From CG1-02-35-72 sp045046885 (GTDB lineage: Bacteria; Bacteroidota; Bacteroidia; Flavobacteriales; Flavobacteriaceae): DNA of 44,119 nucleotides. Below, piece after piece: positions 31,706 through 40,791 of this stretch; positions within the stretch are counted from its first letter, which is position 1, and the number at the start of each line of letters is the position of its first letter. The stretch covers positions 1 through 44,119 of the forward strand of contig JASFYX010000034.1 in the NCBI GenBank assembly GCA_045046885.1, written 5' to 3'. Below the pieces are notes generated by a model. The model did no database searches. It was not told the origin of the DNA and saw nothing but the letters and a program-made list of their open reading frames with translations. A program made the position numbers and the translations under genes.

Positions 31706-32089
31706 ATGAAAAAGAGATTAATTTTAATTGTTTCGTTTGTATTGTTATTGGCTTGTACATCTGATAATATAATTGATAATCAAATTATTGGAGACTGGAT
31801 ATGGATTCAATCATCGGGCGGTATTACAGGAAAAACAGAAACACCCGAATCAACTCAAACAACTAAAAAGTTATCAATAACTAAAAAAACAGTAAAGTAT
31901 TTTGTAAACAACACTTTAGAATCTGAGATAGGCTATCGTTTGGATCTTGGAGAGTCTATACGTGGAGAGAATTCGAAACTAATAATTTATGATAGTGGTA
32001 ATAAACAATCCTATGAAATAATTGAAAATAATTTGTTTATATATGATAACTGCTACGATTGTTTTCAACATACTTATTTAAAAGAATAA
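31706..32089 (+). CDS. Small lipoprotein, lipocalin-like, function unknown
   Basis: The 127-aa product has an SPII signal (VLLLAC, Cys17). The mature part opens IIGDWIWIQSSGG, which resembles the first strand of lipocalin-like (META/DUF-type) small Bacteroidota lipoproteins, and continues beta-rich to a NCYDCF motif and a HTYLKE end. Function is unknown. It is divergent from the 41-aa peptide gene. Confidence 0.75.
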   Translation: MKKRLILIVSFVLLLACTSDNIIDNQIIGDWIWIQSSGGITGKTETPESTQTTKKLSITKKTVKYFVNNTLESEIGYRLDLGESIRGENSKLIIYDSGNKQSYEIIENNLFIYDNCYDCFQHTYLKE

Positions 32090-32149
32090 GATGGTGGCTA
32101 CTCTAAAGAAATTATTTCTAAATTTGAATAAGAAAATAATAAATGTTTT

Positions 32150-33136
32150 ATGAATAAAAAAAGCTTACTAATTATACTTGTTTTACAAATAGGGTTTTGC
32201 ACTCAAGCCCAAATGTACATTAAATCAAATCCCTTTGCGCATACTTTTTCTATTGTAGCCCGAGACTCTGTTACGGGCGATATGGGTGTGGCCGTGCAAT
32301 CGCACTGGTTTGGCGTGGGTAGTTTGGTGGCTTGGGGTAAAGCTGGTGTTGGTGTTGTGGCGACGCAGTCATTTATAAATCCGTCATTCGGGCCTCGTGG
32401 TTTAACCTTAATGGAAAATGGTTTAACACCCAAAATGGCCGTCACTAATTTATTGGCTTTAGATGCTGGGCGAGACGTCCGTCAAGTGGCGATGCTCAAC
32501 GCTCAAGGCGATGTTTATGCCTTTACGGGAAAAAATTGTATCGAATTTGCGGGACACCAAACAGGAAAAAACTTTTCGACTCAGGCCAATTTAATGGCAA
32601 AACCTACTGTTTGGCCAGCTATGGCAAAGGCTTTTGAAACAACTAAAGGTACCTTGGCAGAACGCCTATTGGCGGCTCTTGATGCCGCACAAGCCGAAGG
32701 TGGTGATATTCGTGGTAAGCAAGCGGCCGCTTTAATTGTAGTAAAAGCCAAAAGCACAGGCAATGTGTGGGAAGATACCCTAGTTAATTTACGTATAGAC
32801 GACAATGACAATCCTATAGAAGAATTGCACAGATTACTTAATATTCATACGGCGTACGAATTTATGAATCAAGGCGACTTGGCGGTAGAAAAAGGCGATT
32901 TTAAATTGGCGAAAGACAACTATATGAAGGCACAGGGACTGAATCCCGATAATGTAGAAATGAAATTTTGGTATGCTGTAACACTTTCAAATAATGGTGA
33001 TTATAAAGTAGCCAAACCTATTTTTAGCAAGATATTTAAAGAACATAAAAATTGGCAAATATTGATCCCGCGCTTGGTAAAAGCAAAATTACTATTTTTA
33101 ACACCGCAACAATTAACCGAATTAACCCGTTTATAA
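32150..33136 (+). CDS. Secreted DUF1028 protein with C-terminal TPR region
   Basis: The 328-aa product has a signal peptide (ending TQAQ). The DUF1028 domain (about 25-240) shows THSFSIVARD-type (here HTFSIVARDSVTGDMGVAVQSHWFGVG), GVGVVATQSFINPSFGPRGLTLM and LLAALDAAQAEGGDIRGKQAAALIV. DUF1028 proteins have an Ntn-hydrolase-like fold, and their substrate is unknown. The last 80 residues (AYEFMNQGDLAVEKGDFKLAKDNYMKAQGLNPDNVEMKFWYAVTLSNNGDY) form two TPR-like units. A TAAATTTG -7-like box lies at 32119-32126. The haem-binding gene follows 7 bp downstream. Confidence 0.88.
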   Translation: MNKKSLLIILVLQIGFCTQAQMYIKSNPFAHTFSIVARDSVTGDMGVAVQSHWFGVGSLVAWGKAGVGVVATQSFINPSFGPRGLTLMENGLTPKMAVTNLLALDAGRDVRQVAMLNAQGDVYAFTGKNCIEFAGHQTGKNFSTQANLMAKPTVWPAMAKAFETTKGTLAERLLAALDAAQAEGGDIRGKQAAALIVVKAKSTGNVWEDTLVNLRIDDNDNPIEELHRLLNIHTAYEFMNQGDLAVEKGDFKLAKDNYMKAQGLNPDNVEMKFWYAVTLSNNGDYKVAKPIFSKIFKEHKNWQILIPRLVKAKLLFLTPQQLTELTRL

Positions 33137-33143
33137 TCTAATT

Positions 33144-33620
33144 ATGAAAAAATATTTTAAAATCAAGTACCTAATTTTTTTATTAATAGCCATTCAGTTT
33201 TACAGACCAACAAAAAATGTACAAGAAACAAGACCTAAAACAAATATTTTTCAAATAGAGCAAGCCTCAGAAGATGTGCAAGATCTTATTGCGACATCGT
33301 GTTACGATTGTCATTCTAACAATACTGCTTATCCTTGGTATAATAACGTAGCGCCTGTTTCTTGGTGGTTGGCTAATCATGTTGACGAGGGGAAAGACGA
33401 GCTCAATTTTGATATGTGGGGGACTTATTCAGAAAATCGAAAAAATAAAAAATTAAAAGAGATAAAAGAACAATTAGAAGAAGGTGAAATGCCATTAGAG
33501 AGTTATTTATGGATACATAAAGACGCTACTTTAACCCAAGACCAAATTAAATCTATAATCGATTGGGCACGTACATTAAACCCCAATATTGATAAAAAAG
33601 AAATCAGAAAAAAACGTTGA
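33144..33620 (+). CDS. Haem-binding domain protein (CxxCH)
   Basis: The 158-aa product has an N-terminal membrane anchor or signal (7-19), then SCYDCHSNNTAYPWYNNVAPVSWW with a single c-type CxxCH haem site. The tail AEEGEMPLESYLWIHKDATLTQDQIKSIIDWA-like region (seen as EEGEMPLESYL) is the normal end of this Bacteroidota family. It is probably periplasmic and membrane-anchored, in electron transfer or haem binding. Its TGA overlaps the next ATG (TGATG). Confidence 0.88.
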   Translation: MKKYFKIKYLIFLLIAIQFYRPTKNVQETRPKTNIFQIEQASEDVQDLIATSCYDCHSNNTAYPWYNNVAPVSWWLANHVDEGKDELNFDMWGTYSENRKNKKLKEIKEQLEEGEMPLESYLWIHKDATLTQDQIKSIIDWARTLNPNIDKKEIRKKR

Positions 33621-34318
33621 TGAAAGTCCGAATAAAAATTTTACTCATATTAATTCTTACAACTCAAATATTTTGGGCACAGACCGATATCAATAAATTT
33701 GATGGACAAGGCAAGCGTCATGGGGTGTGGAAAAAATACTACAAACTCAATAATAAGTTGCGATATACCGGCCAGTTTAGTCATGGTAAAGAAATAGGGA
33801 CTTTTAAATATTATGATATAAATAACGATGTAAAACCTATCGTCATTCGTGTATTTAATGCCAATGATAATACTTGTGAAGTGTCCTTTTTTACAACCAA
33901 AGGTGTTTTGGAAAGTAAAGGTAAGATGTTAGGAAAGAAAAGAACAGGTAAATGGTTTTTTTTCCATAAAGATGGGCGTACCATTTTATCAGAAGAAACT
34001 TATAAAGAAGGTTTTTTAGAAGGCGAAGTAAAAGTATATTATGCCAATGGTAAAATTACAGAAAAGGCACATTACCATTTAGGTAAACTAGAGGGTAATT
34101 ATAAACGCTATGCTATACGTGGTTTTCTGTATCAAGATTTGACTTATAAAAATGGTGATTTAAATGGTATAGCTATTTATTATGAACGAAAAAACGGTAG
34201 AATAAAAAGCAAAGGACTTTACAAAGACAATAAACGTGTGGGTACTTGGCAACATTATGAAAATGGCAAATTATTATATGCCGATAAACCCGCTTTAAAA
34301 CCCAAAAAGAAAAATTAA
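33620..34318 (+). CDS. Secreted MORN-repeat (YwqK-like) protein
   Basis: ATG 33620 overlaps the upstream stop; a TTG at 33617 is ignored. The 232-aa protein has a signal peptide ending FWAQ. At least seven MORN-like repeats follow (GQGKRHGVWKKYY, GQFSHGKEIGTFKYY, GKMLGKKRTGKWFFFHKDG and so on), as in the family often named YwqK antitoxin. The name comes from one Bacillus locus. With a signal peptide and no toxin gene beside it, a toxin-antitoxin role is not supported here. It is followed 8 bp later by the DUF2157 gene. Confidence 0.85.
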   Translation: MKVRIKILLILILTTQIFWAQTDINKFDGQGKRHGVWKKYYKLNNKLRYTGQFSHGKEIGTFKYYDINNDVKPIVIRVFNANDNTCEVSFFTTKGVLESKGKMLGKKRTGKWFFFHKDGRTILSEETYKEGFLEGEVKVYYANGKITEKAHYHLGKLEGNYKRYAIRGFLYQDLTYKNGDLNGIAIYYERKNGRIKSKGLYKDNKRVGTWQHYENGKLLYADKPALKPKKKN

Positions 34319-34326
34319 ACTTTTAT

Positions 34327-35280
34327 ATGGCAGATATTAACAGAGAAGATATCTATATTATTAGTAGAAATAGTAATTGGTCTGAAAAAGGAATTGATAA
34401 GGTTTTTAAGAAGGAGGTTTACAGTGATGTCACCTCTTGGTACAAATTTCTCAAAATACTTTTTATTAGTTTAGGAGTTGGTTTTGCAACTGCCGGTATA
34501 GTATTCTTTTTTGCCTACAACTGGGCCGATTTAAACAAATTTGCTAAGCTCGGATTAATTGAAAGTCTAATTATTGTATTGACTTTAATAGTTTTATTTT
34601 CTAAACTGAATTTAAGTATTAAAAATATAATTCTAACGAGTGCATCAGTTATGGTTGGGGTGCTGTTTGCCGTATTCGGACAGATTTATCAAACGGGGGC
34701 TAATGCGTATGATTTTTTCTTAGGATGGACATTGTTTATTACACTATGGGTTATCATAGCTAATTATGCCCCGTTATGGTTGCTGTATTTTGTATTAATA
34801 AACACAACATTTGTGTTGTATTCACAACAAGTGGCACAGCATTGGTCCGAAAATTTTATTTTCACACTTCTTATTTTAATGAATACTTTGTTTTTAGTTT
34901 TTTCAAAAATTGAATTAAAAAGTATTGATAAATATAAATTACCTGTTTGGTTTTCAAATATATTAGCTTTAACCATCCTGTTTTTTGCAACAATAGGTAT
35001 TGCTATTGGTATTTTTGATGATTATACCACAAACTTTTTTATACTGATTTTAATTACTGGCGTGCTGTATTTTATTGGAATCAAACACGGTTTAAAAAGT
35101 AAAAGCGTTTTTTACCTTTCTATTATTCCATTTAGTTTAATAATTATTTTATCAGCTTTACTTATAAAAATTTCTGACGGGGCATCGATGTATTTTATCA
35201 TTAGCTTATTTGTAATAGCAAGTGTGACTTTTACGATAAAAAAAATATTAGATATTCAAAAAAGATGGCGCAATGATTAG
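34327..35280 (+). CDS. DUF2157 membrane protein
   Basis: The 317-aa protein has a short cytoplasmic N-terminal region (1-45) and about nine transmembrane helices from 46 to 305. LGVGFATAGIVFFFAYNWADL is the DUF2157 hallmark. Function is unknown. Its 3' end overlaps the DUF4401 gene by 8 bp, and together with the GDYXXLXY gene it makes a recurrent three-gene membrane module. Confidence 0.88.
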   Translation: MADINREDIYIISRNSNWSEKGIDKVFKKEVYSDVTSWYKFLKILFISLGVGFATAGIVFFFAYNWADLNKFAKLGLIESLIIVLTLIVLFSKLNLSIKNIILTSASVMVGVLFAVFGQIYQTGANAYDFFLGWTLFITLWVIIANYAPLWLLYFVLINTTFVLYSQQVAQHWSENFIFTLLILMNTLFLVFSKIELKSIDKYKLPVWFSNILALTILFFATIGIAIGIFDDYTTNFFILILITGVLYFIGIKHGLKSKSVFYLSIIPFSLIIILSALLIKISDGASMYFIISLFVIASVTFTIKKILDIQKRWRND

Positions 35281-36346
35281 TGAATCCGATTTAAAAGAAA
35301 AATTACAAAGTATTCAATTATCTGAAGGTGATAAATTTGAATATGATACGGATGCCATTCTCAAAGCATATCAAAAAAACAGCGAAAACAAATCGGGTTT
35401 GGCTATTAAAATTCTTTCAATTTTAGGAAGTTTTTTAGCCATGTTGGCTTTTGGAGGTTTCTTATATGCTGCTGGATTGAGTAATTCAAAATACGGACTA
35501 TTATTGTTTGGATTGGTGTTTATTATAGTTGCTGTTTTGATGAATAAAGAAAATGAAAAACTTATTGTTGATACCTTAAGTGCTTCACTTTATATTATAG
35601 GATTTGCTTTACTTTCAACAGGCTTATCGGTGTTCAAGTTAGATGATAATATTATTTCTTTAGTTTTCATTGTCACAGCTTTTTTAGCACTTTATATCAC
35701 ACAAAATTATATCTTATCATTTATTTCTATAATAATTAGCGGTGGTAGTTTGCTGTCGTTAATACTTATAAATGAAAATTACAACACCATCCATATCTAT
35801 ATTTTATTTTATGCATTGTCTCTAGTATTTGTTTTTTTAAATGAGCCAAAAATCATTATTTACAATAAGAAACTAGGAAGACTTTATAATCCGTTACGTA
35901 TAGGGGTGTTATTTTCTTTTTTGGTAGGTTTAATATTTATTGGTAAAAGAAATCTGATTCCTATATCTCAAATTTACATGTGGGTTTCATCCATTGTAAT
36001 GTTTAGTGCTGTTATTTACATGGTTTATAAAATTTTAGATGTTTTAAAAATTAATTCGTTAAAAAATAAGATGCTCATTTATACTTTATGCATATTCATA
36101 CTTTTACCAACATTGTATGCGCCAGCCATATCTGGCGCTATTTTAATATTGCTGATGAGTTTTTATGTCAATTATAAAACGGGTTTGGTTATTGGGGTAA
36201 TTGCCTTGATTTATTTTGTTTCACAATATTATTACGACCTCAATTTTACATTGCTAACCAAATCAATTCTATTGTTTTCGTCAGGGCTCTTATTTCTTAT
36301 TTTCTATCTAATATTAAGTAAAAACACTTTGAATGAAAAAGTATAA
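35273..36346 (+). CDS. DUF4401 membrane protein
   Basis: The 357-aa protein has a polar N terminus (1-43) and about ten transmembrane segments. The segment AIKILSILGSFLAMLAFGGFLYAAGL is typical of DUF4401. Function is unknown. It overlaps the DUF2157 gene by 8 bp and the GDYXXLXY gene by 14 bp, implying translational coupling and stoichiometric production. Confidence 0.87.
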   Translation: MISESDLKEKLQSIQLSEGDKFEYDTDAILKAYQKNSENKSGLAIKILSILGSFLAMLAFGGFLYAAGLSNSKYGLLLFGLVFIIVAVLMNKENEKLIVDTLSASLYIIGFALLSTGLSVFKLDDNIISLVFIVTAFLALYITQNYILSFISIIISGGSLLSLILINENYNTIHIYILFYALSLVFVFLNEPKIIIYNKKLGRLYNPLRIGVLFSFLVGLIFIGKRNLIPISQIYMWVSSIVMFSAVIYMVYKILDVLKINSLKNKMLIYTLCIFILLPTLYAPAISGAILILLMSFYVNYKTGLVIGVIALIYFVSQYYYDLNFTLLTKSILLFSSGLLFLIFYLILSKNTLNEKV

Positions 36347-36818
36347 AAGGGCAATTATATTTGTTAATCTTCTGTTGTTGATTGTGTTATTTAACAATTC
36401 AATAGTAAAGAAAGAAACGTTATTATCAAATGGTAAACTCATTTTATTAGAGTTAGCCCCTGTTGATCCTAGATCTCTAATGCAAGGTGATTATATGAGG
36501 TTGCGATACAAAATATCTCAAAATGTTGGGTACGACAGCATTTCAAAAAGGGGCTTTTGTGTTGTGAAATTAAAGCCAAATGGTGTAGCCGAAAAAGTCA
36601 GATTACAAAAAGAGGAATTACCACTTAATGAGGGTGAATACCTTATTGAGTATACATCAGAATATTTTAGTATTAATATTGGAGCGGAATCTTATTTCTT
36701 CCAAGAGGGCGAATCTGACAAATATGGAAAAGCCAAATATGGCGGTATAAAAGTAGATGCTAGTGGTAACAGCCTCCTAATCGGTTTATATGATAAAGAT
36801 TTAAAATATATTAAATAG
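36333..36818 (+). CDS. GDYXXLXY-domain membrane-anchored protein
   Basis: The 161-aa product has one N-terminal transmembrane helix (7-21) and an extracytoplasmic domain with the name-giving motif MQGDYMRLRY (GDYxxLxY variant at 52-59). Further family marks are ELAPVDPRSL before it and EYLIEYTSEYFSINIGAESYFFQEGES. It is a conserved partner of DUF2157/DUF4401 proteins, function unknown. Its stop codon overlaps the convergent decarboxylase gene by 8 bp. Confidence 0.9.
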   Translation: MKKYKRAIIFVNLLLLIVLFNNSIVKKETLLSNGKLILLELAPVDPRSLMQGDYMRLRYKISQNVGYDSISKRGFCVVKLKPNGVAEKVRLQKEELPLNEGEYLIEYTSEYFSINIGAESYFFQEGESDKYGKAKYGGIKVDASGNSLLIGLYDKDLKYIK

Positions 36819-38262
36819 AAAAAGCCTTTTCAGTCTTAGCCAAACTTCTTTTTATCATTGTTATAGCTTTATCAATGGTTTCTTTTTTTGTTCTAAAAGA
36901 GAGTAATGCCATTCTTATAACAAAATTGTCATTAATAACTGTAGAACTTAAAAATACACGACCGTCTTTGTGGATTTCATCCATCAATCTTTTGTTAAAA
37001 TTATTTTGATTAGCCAACATATCTGTAGGGTACCAAAAATAACTGACAGATAAATCGGGTTGCGGCCCGATTTTAAATCCTAATTCCAAAAGCTTATTTC
37101 TAAAGTAATCGGTTAAAACCAACTTTTCTTCCAAGCAGGCTACAAAAGGTTCTATGCCGTGAAGTTTAAGTGGTAGCCACAAGCGCAATCCCCTAAAATG
37201 TTTGGTGAGCTCTGGCGATACATCAGCCGGATTTAAAATGCCGTTACTCATAGCATCTTGCATATAACTGGCAAAATAGTGATGTGATTTAAACACAGCC
37301 TCTTTGTCTTTTATCAATACAGCGCCCAATCCGTAAGGCAAAAACAAACCCTTATGTGGGTCAATGACTAACGAATCGGCTTTTTCAATCCCTTTAAAAA
37401 GGTGTTTTTTTTCATCAACCAAAATAAAGAAGCCGCCATAAGCACCGTCAATATGAAACCACGTATTGTATTTTTTACTGATGTCGCCCAAAGTATCTAG
37501 CGGGTCAACCGCACCGGTATCTGTAGTGCCCGCCGAAGCTATAATGCAAAACGGATTAAGTCCTTGTGATAAATCGACTTTTATTTGTTGCTCTAATTTT
37601 TCGGTATCAATACGGTAATAGTCATCTAAAATGAGTTTATGAACAATAACATCTTCTAAACCAATAATACGCAAGGCTTTTAAAACACAATGATGTACTT
37701 GCGGACTCAAATACACCACACTTTTTTCTATTTTGTCACCTTTAATATGATGTTTATCGCGTGCAGCTGTCAGGGCTATAAGGTTGGCAATAGACCCTCC
37801 CGAAGTTAAATTACCAACAGCTGTTTTGGGAAAATCAAACAATGTTTTTAACCAATTTACCACTTCATCTTCAATACTCACCGCCCCAGGCGAACCGTAA
37901 TAAATACCCGCATACTCGTTAGAAATTGCGGCTAAATAATCGGCTAAAGCCGAAGTGAAAATACCACCACCGGGGATGTAGCCCACATGACCGCCCGAAG
38001 CGGGTTTAATGCCATTGTCGTTTACCTGTTCGTCGTAAATAGTTAATATTTTATCGAGTGTATGGGTTGTGTTATCTATTTTTAAAACATTGGTATCAAC
38101 TTTTGTGTCATTGACGTACGCTGGCATTTCTGACAAGGTATTTATAAAGTTGTTACTGTAATTTTGTAAGGTGTTTAGCAGCGTATTACGTGTCTCTTCA
38201 GAAGGTTCTAAAGGGGCCGACTTTACAGCTAATGCGGCCAATTTTTGTTCGATGGGTTTCAT
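36811..38262 (-). CDS. PLP-dependent decarboxylase (group II, aromatic-L-amino-acid/glutamate type)
   Basis: Using ATG 38262 (MKPIEQKLAA) the enzyme is 483 aa; ATG 38283 adds seven hydrophobic/polar residues of doubtful value. Fold-type I PLP signatures are NLTSGGSIANLIAL, ASAGTTDTGAVDPL, HIDGAYGGFF (PLP-binding Asp272) and DPHKGLFLPYG with the Schiff-base lysine Lys304. The relatives are aromatic amino acid, glutamate, 2,4-diaminobutyrate and tyrosine decarboxylases; the exact substrate cannot be read from the sequence. It is transcribed alone. Confidence 0.9.
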   Translation of the reverse strand: MKPIEQKLAALAVKSAPLEPSEETRNTLLNTLQNYSNNFINTLSEMPAYVNDTKVDTNVLKIDNTTHTLDKILTIYDEQVNDNGIKPASGGHVGYIPGGGIFTSALADYLAAISNEYAGIYYGSPGAVSIEDEVVNWLKTLFDFPKTAVGNLTSGGSIANLIALTAARDKHHIKGDKIEKSVVYLSPQVHHCVLKALRIIGLEDVIVHKLILDDYYRIDTEKLEQQIKVDLSQGLNPFCIIASAGTTDTGAVDPLDTLGDISKKYNTWFHIDGAYGGFFILVDEKKHLFKGIEKADSLVIDPHKGLFLPYGLGAVLIKDKEAVFKSHHYFASYMQDAMSNGILNPADVSPELTKHFRGLRLWLPLKLHGIEPFVACLEEKLVLTDYFRNKLLELGFKIGPQPDLSVSYFWYPTDMLANQNNFNKRLMDEIHKDGRVFLSSTVINDNFVIRMALLSFRTKKETIDKAITMIKRSLAKTEKAFSI

Positions 38263-38414
38263 TTCGAAAATTTGATAACACAAAATTAGAATTTTAATTT
38301 CGATTTAAATGCTTTATTTCATATTCTTTAGCGTTCCGTATTTTAAGGTCTAGGCGCTATTGTCTAGTTTCTTTGTTCTTTCAGCGAAGCGGTCTTAATT
38401 CTATCAGGTATTCG

Positions 38415-38422
38415 TATCTTTG
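38415..38422 (+). promoter_or_regulatory. -7 promoter box of mnmA
   Basis: TATCTTTG, 21 nt before the mnmA ATG. The position 19 bp upstream lacks TTTG. The rest of 38284-38414 shows no gene or strong structure. Confidence 0.5.
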
Positions 38423-38443
38423 CACTCCAATATTTTATAAAAA

Positions 38444-39631
38444 ATGAAACGTGTTGTTGTAGGTCTTTCGGGAGGCGTCGATTCTAGCGTGGCGGCTTAT
38501 CTTTTAAAGGAAGCCGGTTATGAGGTTATAGGACTGTTTATGAAAAATTGGCACGATGATTCTGTAACCATTTCAGACGAATGTCCGTGGCTAGAAGATA
38601 GCAATGATGCGATGTTGGTAGCCGAAAAATTAGGTATTCCTTTTCAGGTAGTCGATTTAAGTGTTGACTATAAAGAGCGCATTGTAGATTATATGTTTAA
38701 CGAGTATAAAATAGGACGTACCCCAAATCCCGATGTACTGTGTAATCGCGAAATTAAATTCGACCTTTTTATGAAAATCGCCCTTGATTTAGGCGCCGAT
38801 TTCGTAGCCACAGGGCATTATTGTAGAAAAGGCGAAACAACAATTGACGGTAAAACGGTTTATAAATTATTAGCAGGGAGCGACCCAAACAAAGACCAAT
38901 CTTATTTTTTATGTCAGTTGTCGCAAGAACAACTGGCTAAAGCCCTTTTTCCTATAGGGGAACTGTTAAAACCCGAAGTGCGTAAAATTGCCACCGCACA
39001 AAATTTGGTGACAGCCGAAAAGAAAGATTCACAGGGCTTGTGTTTTATTGGTAAAGTCCGTTTACCTGAGTTCTTGCAACAGCAACTCAAACCTAAAGAA
39101 GGGCAAATAATTCAGATTCCGAAAGATTTTAAAGCTTACGCTACACCATTGCCAGTGTTTAAATCAAAACATGAAGAATTAATCTATCTATCAGAAAAAT
39201 ACAAATACCAATCCACAGATGGTAAAGTAGTGGGGACACATCAGGGGGCCTTTTATTTTACCATTGGGCAACGTAAAGGTTTGGCTGTGGGTGGTACCGT
39301 AGAACCTCTTTTTGTAATCGCTACAGATATAAAAAGCAATACCATTTATACTGGCGAAGGTAAAAACCACCGGGGTTTATTTAGAAAAGCACTTTTTGTA
39401 AGTAATGCCGAATTACATTGGGTACGTCCCGACCTGACTTTAAAAACAGGCGACACTTTAAAAGTAATGGCCAGAATTAGGTACCGTCAAGCTTTGCAAG
39501 AGGCTGTATTATACCAGTTTGACGAAGGTTTATATGTGGAATTCAGCCAACCACAATCGGCTATAACCGAAGGGCAATTTGTAGCGTGGTATCTGGGCGA
39601 GGAACTGTTAGGCTCTGGGGTTATTTCTTAA
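38444..39631 (+). CDS. mnmA: tRNA-specific 2-thiouridylase MnmA
   Basis: MnmA thiolates U34 of Lys, Glu and Gln tRNAs using ATP and sulfur from a relay. The 395-aa protein shows the PP-loop GLSGGVDSSV (8-17), the catalytic Cys100 in NPDVLCNREIKF, ATGHY, and the second catalytic Cys200 in KKDSQGLCFIGKV. GQRKGLAVGG marks the central domain. It is about 25 residues longer than the E. coli enzyme, owing to an insertion at about 230-265 between FLQQQLK and the GTHQGAFYFTIGQ segment. Confidence 0.97.
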   Translation: MKRVVVGLSGGVDSSVAAYLLKEAGYEVIGLFMKNWHDDSVTISDECPWLEDSNDAMLVAEKLGIPFQVVDLSVDYKERIVDYMFNEYKIGRTPNPDVLCNREIKFDLFMKIALDLGADFVATGHYCRKGETTIDGKTVYKLLAGSDPNKDQSYFLCQLSQEQLAKALFPIGELLKPEVRKIATAQNLVTAEKKDSQGLCFIGKVRLPEFLQQQLKPKEGQIIQIPKDFKAYATPLPVFKSKHEELIYLSEKYKYQSTDGKVVGTHQGAFYFTIGQRKGLAVGGTVEPLFVIATDIKSNTIYTGEGKNHRGLFRKALFVSNAELHWVRPDLTLKTGDTLKVMARIRYRQALQEAVLYQFDEGLYVEFSQPQSAITEGQFVAWYLGEELLGSGVIS

Positions 39632-39790
39632 GATTTCTTGGAGTTACGCTTATCGAGTTTTTATAAGATTTGTGCGACTGGGAAATCAGAGATTTTTCGG
39701 ACGTAGCAAATCGTTTGTTGAATGTTTGTCAGTTCGTTTTTTAGTTTAAATGTAAGCATAAATTTTATGAGGTGTTAGGCAATGTTTTAT

Positions 39791-40603
39791 CTAATTATCA
39801 AAATTAAAATCATAAATATCTCTTGCTTCATACAGTGGCACTTTCTTTAATTTAAAACTATTAAAATCAGGACCCATTATAAATTTAGGTACGTCAGGAA
39901 ATTTATCTCTAATTATTTTAAGAAGTTTATCCCGCAATTCGTTTTGTAATATATCTTTTTTATCAACTAGAAATTTAAAACCAAAAATAAATTCTTCAAT
40001 ATCCTCCTTTATGTATTTTAATTTCCTAAAATTATTATCAGTTTTATCTATTACAAGCCTCCATTCATTTTCATAAGACCAATGAGCCAATTTAACTCCA
40101 AGTTGATAAGAGTTAGCAAACGGCATAGTTTCACTAACTTTGCTTGGGTCATTAGAATATATTACTCTCATTAATCTATGACCTGCCATACCTTCTTCTT
40201 GTACAATTCTAAATGTATGTTTCATTTTTATTACAAAGCCGTTATATGAGTCAGTGTAATGAGGCCACATTAATGGGTTATTATCAACAGTCGAAAAACA
40301 ACAAATACCTTTATTTCCAACATTATTTTGTGTTGGAACAGGAAATCTATCAACTGGTCTAATTTGTTTTTCTTTTATTAAATTATAAGAGCAATCGAAA
40401 GGATCATTAAACTCAGCCGGATTATTTAAATATAGATATGAATTTTTAATTGCATCAATGTTATTTTCATTCAATCCATAATATTTATATAGCCTAGATG
40501 GTGTAAAAGATTGAGGCACTCCGTTTACGTGAAGAATCCAAAGATTATCTTTTCCTTCTTTTCGAATTAATTCTTGCGATTCATCTATTTTAAAAGTGTT
40601 CAT
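39791..40603 (-). CDS. DUF2971 protein
   Basis: The 270-aa cytosolic protein shows the DUF2971 pattern: SRLYKYYGLNENNIDAIKNSYLYLNNPAEFNDPFDC, ICCFSTVDNNPLMWPHYTDSYNGFVIKM and HWSYENEWRLV. These proteins are common in accessory regions; function is unknown, and a nuclease or defence role has not been established to my knowledge. It is bordered by non-coding stretches (39632-39790 and 40604-40791) in which I see no gene or repeat. Its AT-rich composition and isolation suggest an acquired single-gene islet. Confidence 0.85.
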   Translation of the reverse strand: MNTFKIDESQELIRKEGKDNLWILHVNGVPQSFTPSRLYKYYGLNENNIDAIKNSYLYLNNPAEFNDPFDCSYNLIKEKQIRPVDRFPVPTQNNVGNKGICCFSTVDNNPLMWPHYTDSYNGFVIKMKHTFRIVQEEGMAGHRLMRVIYSNDPSKVSETMPFANSYQLGVKLAHWSYENEWRLVIDKTDNNFRKLKYIKEDIEEFIFGFKFLVDKKDILQNELRDKLLKIIRDKFPDVPKFIMGPDFNSFKLKKVPLYEARDIYDFNFDN

Positions 40604-40791
40604 TCTGAATATTGCATAATGTTATGATATGTTCAGTTTTAATTGAGTATATCAGCCGGTAATCGAAGCTAAAGGTTTTAACTTTTAATTGCAATAATAT
40701 TGTAAAATATTTATTATAAAGTTGTTAATTAGGTTTCGTCTTAATTTATTAGCAAAGCAACCATGTCACACCAACTTCAACAACTTTAACT

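Noticed and set aside
33620..34318. Toxin-antitoxin role for the YwqK/MORN protein
   Set aside because: The product has a signal peptide and no toxin gene is adjacent. The family name is inherited from a single Bacillus locus.
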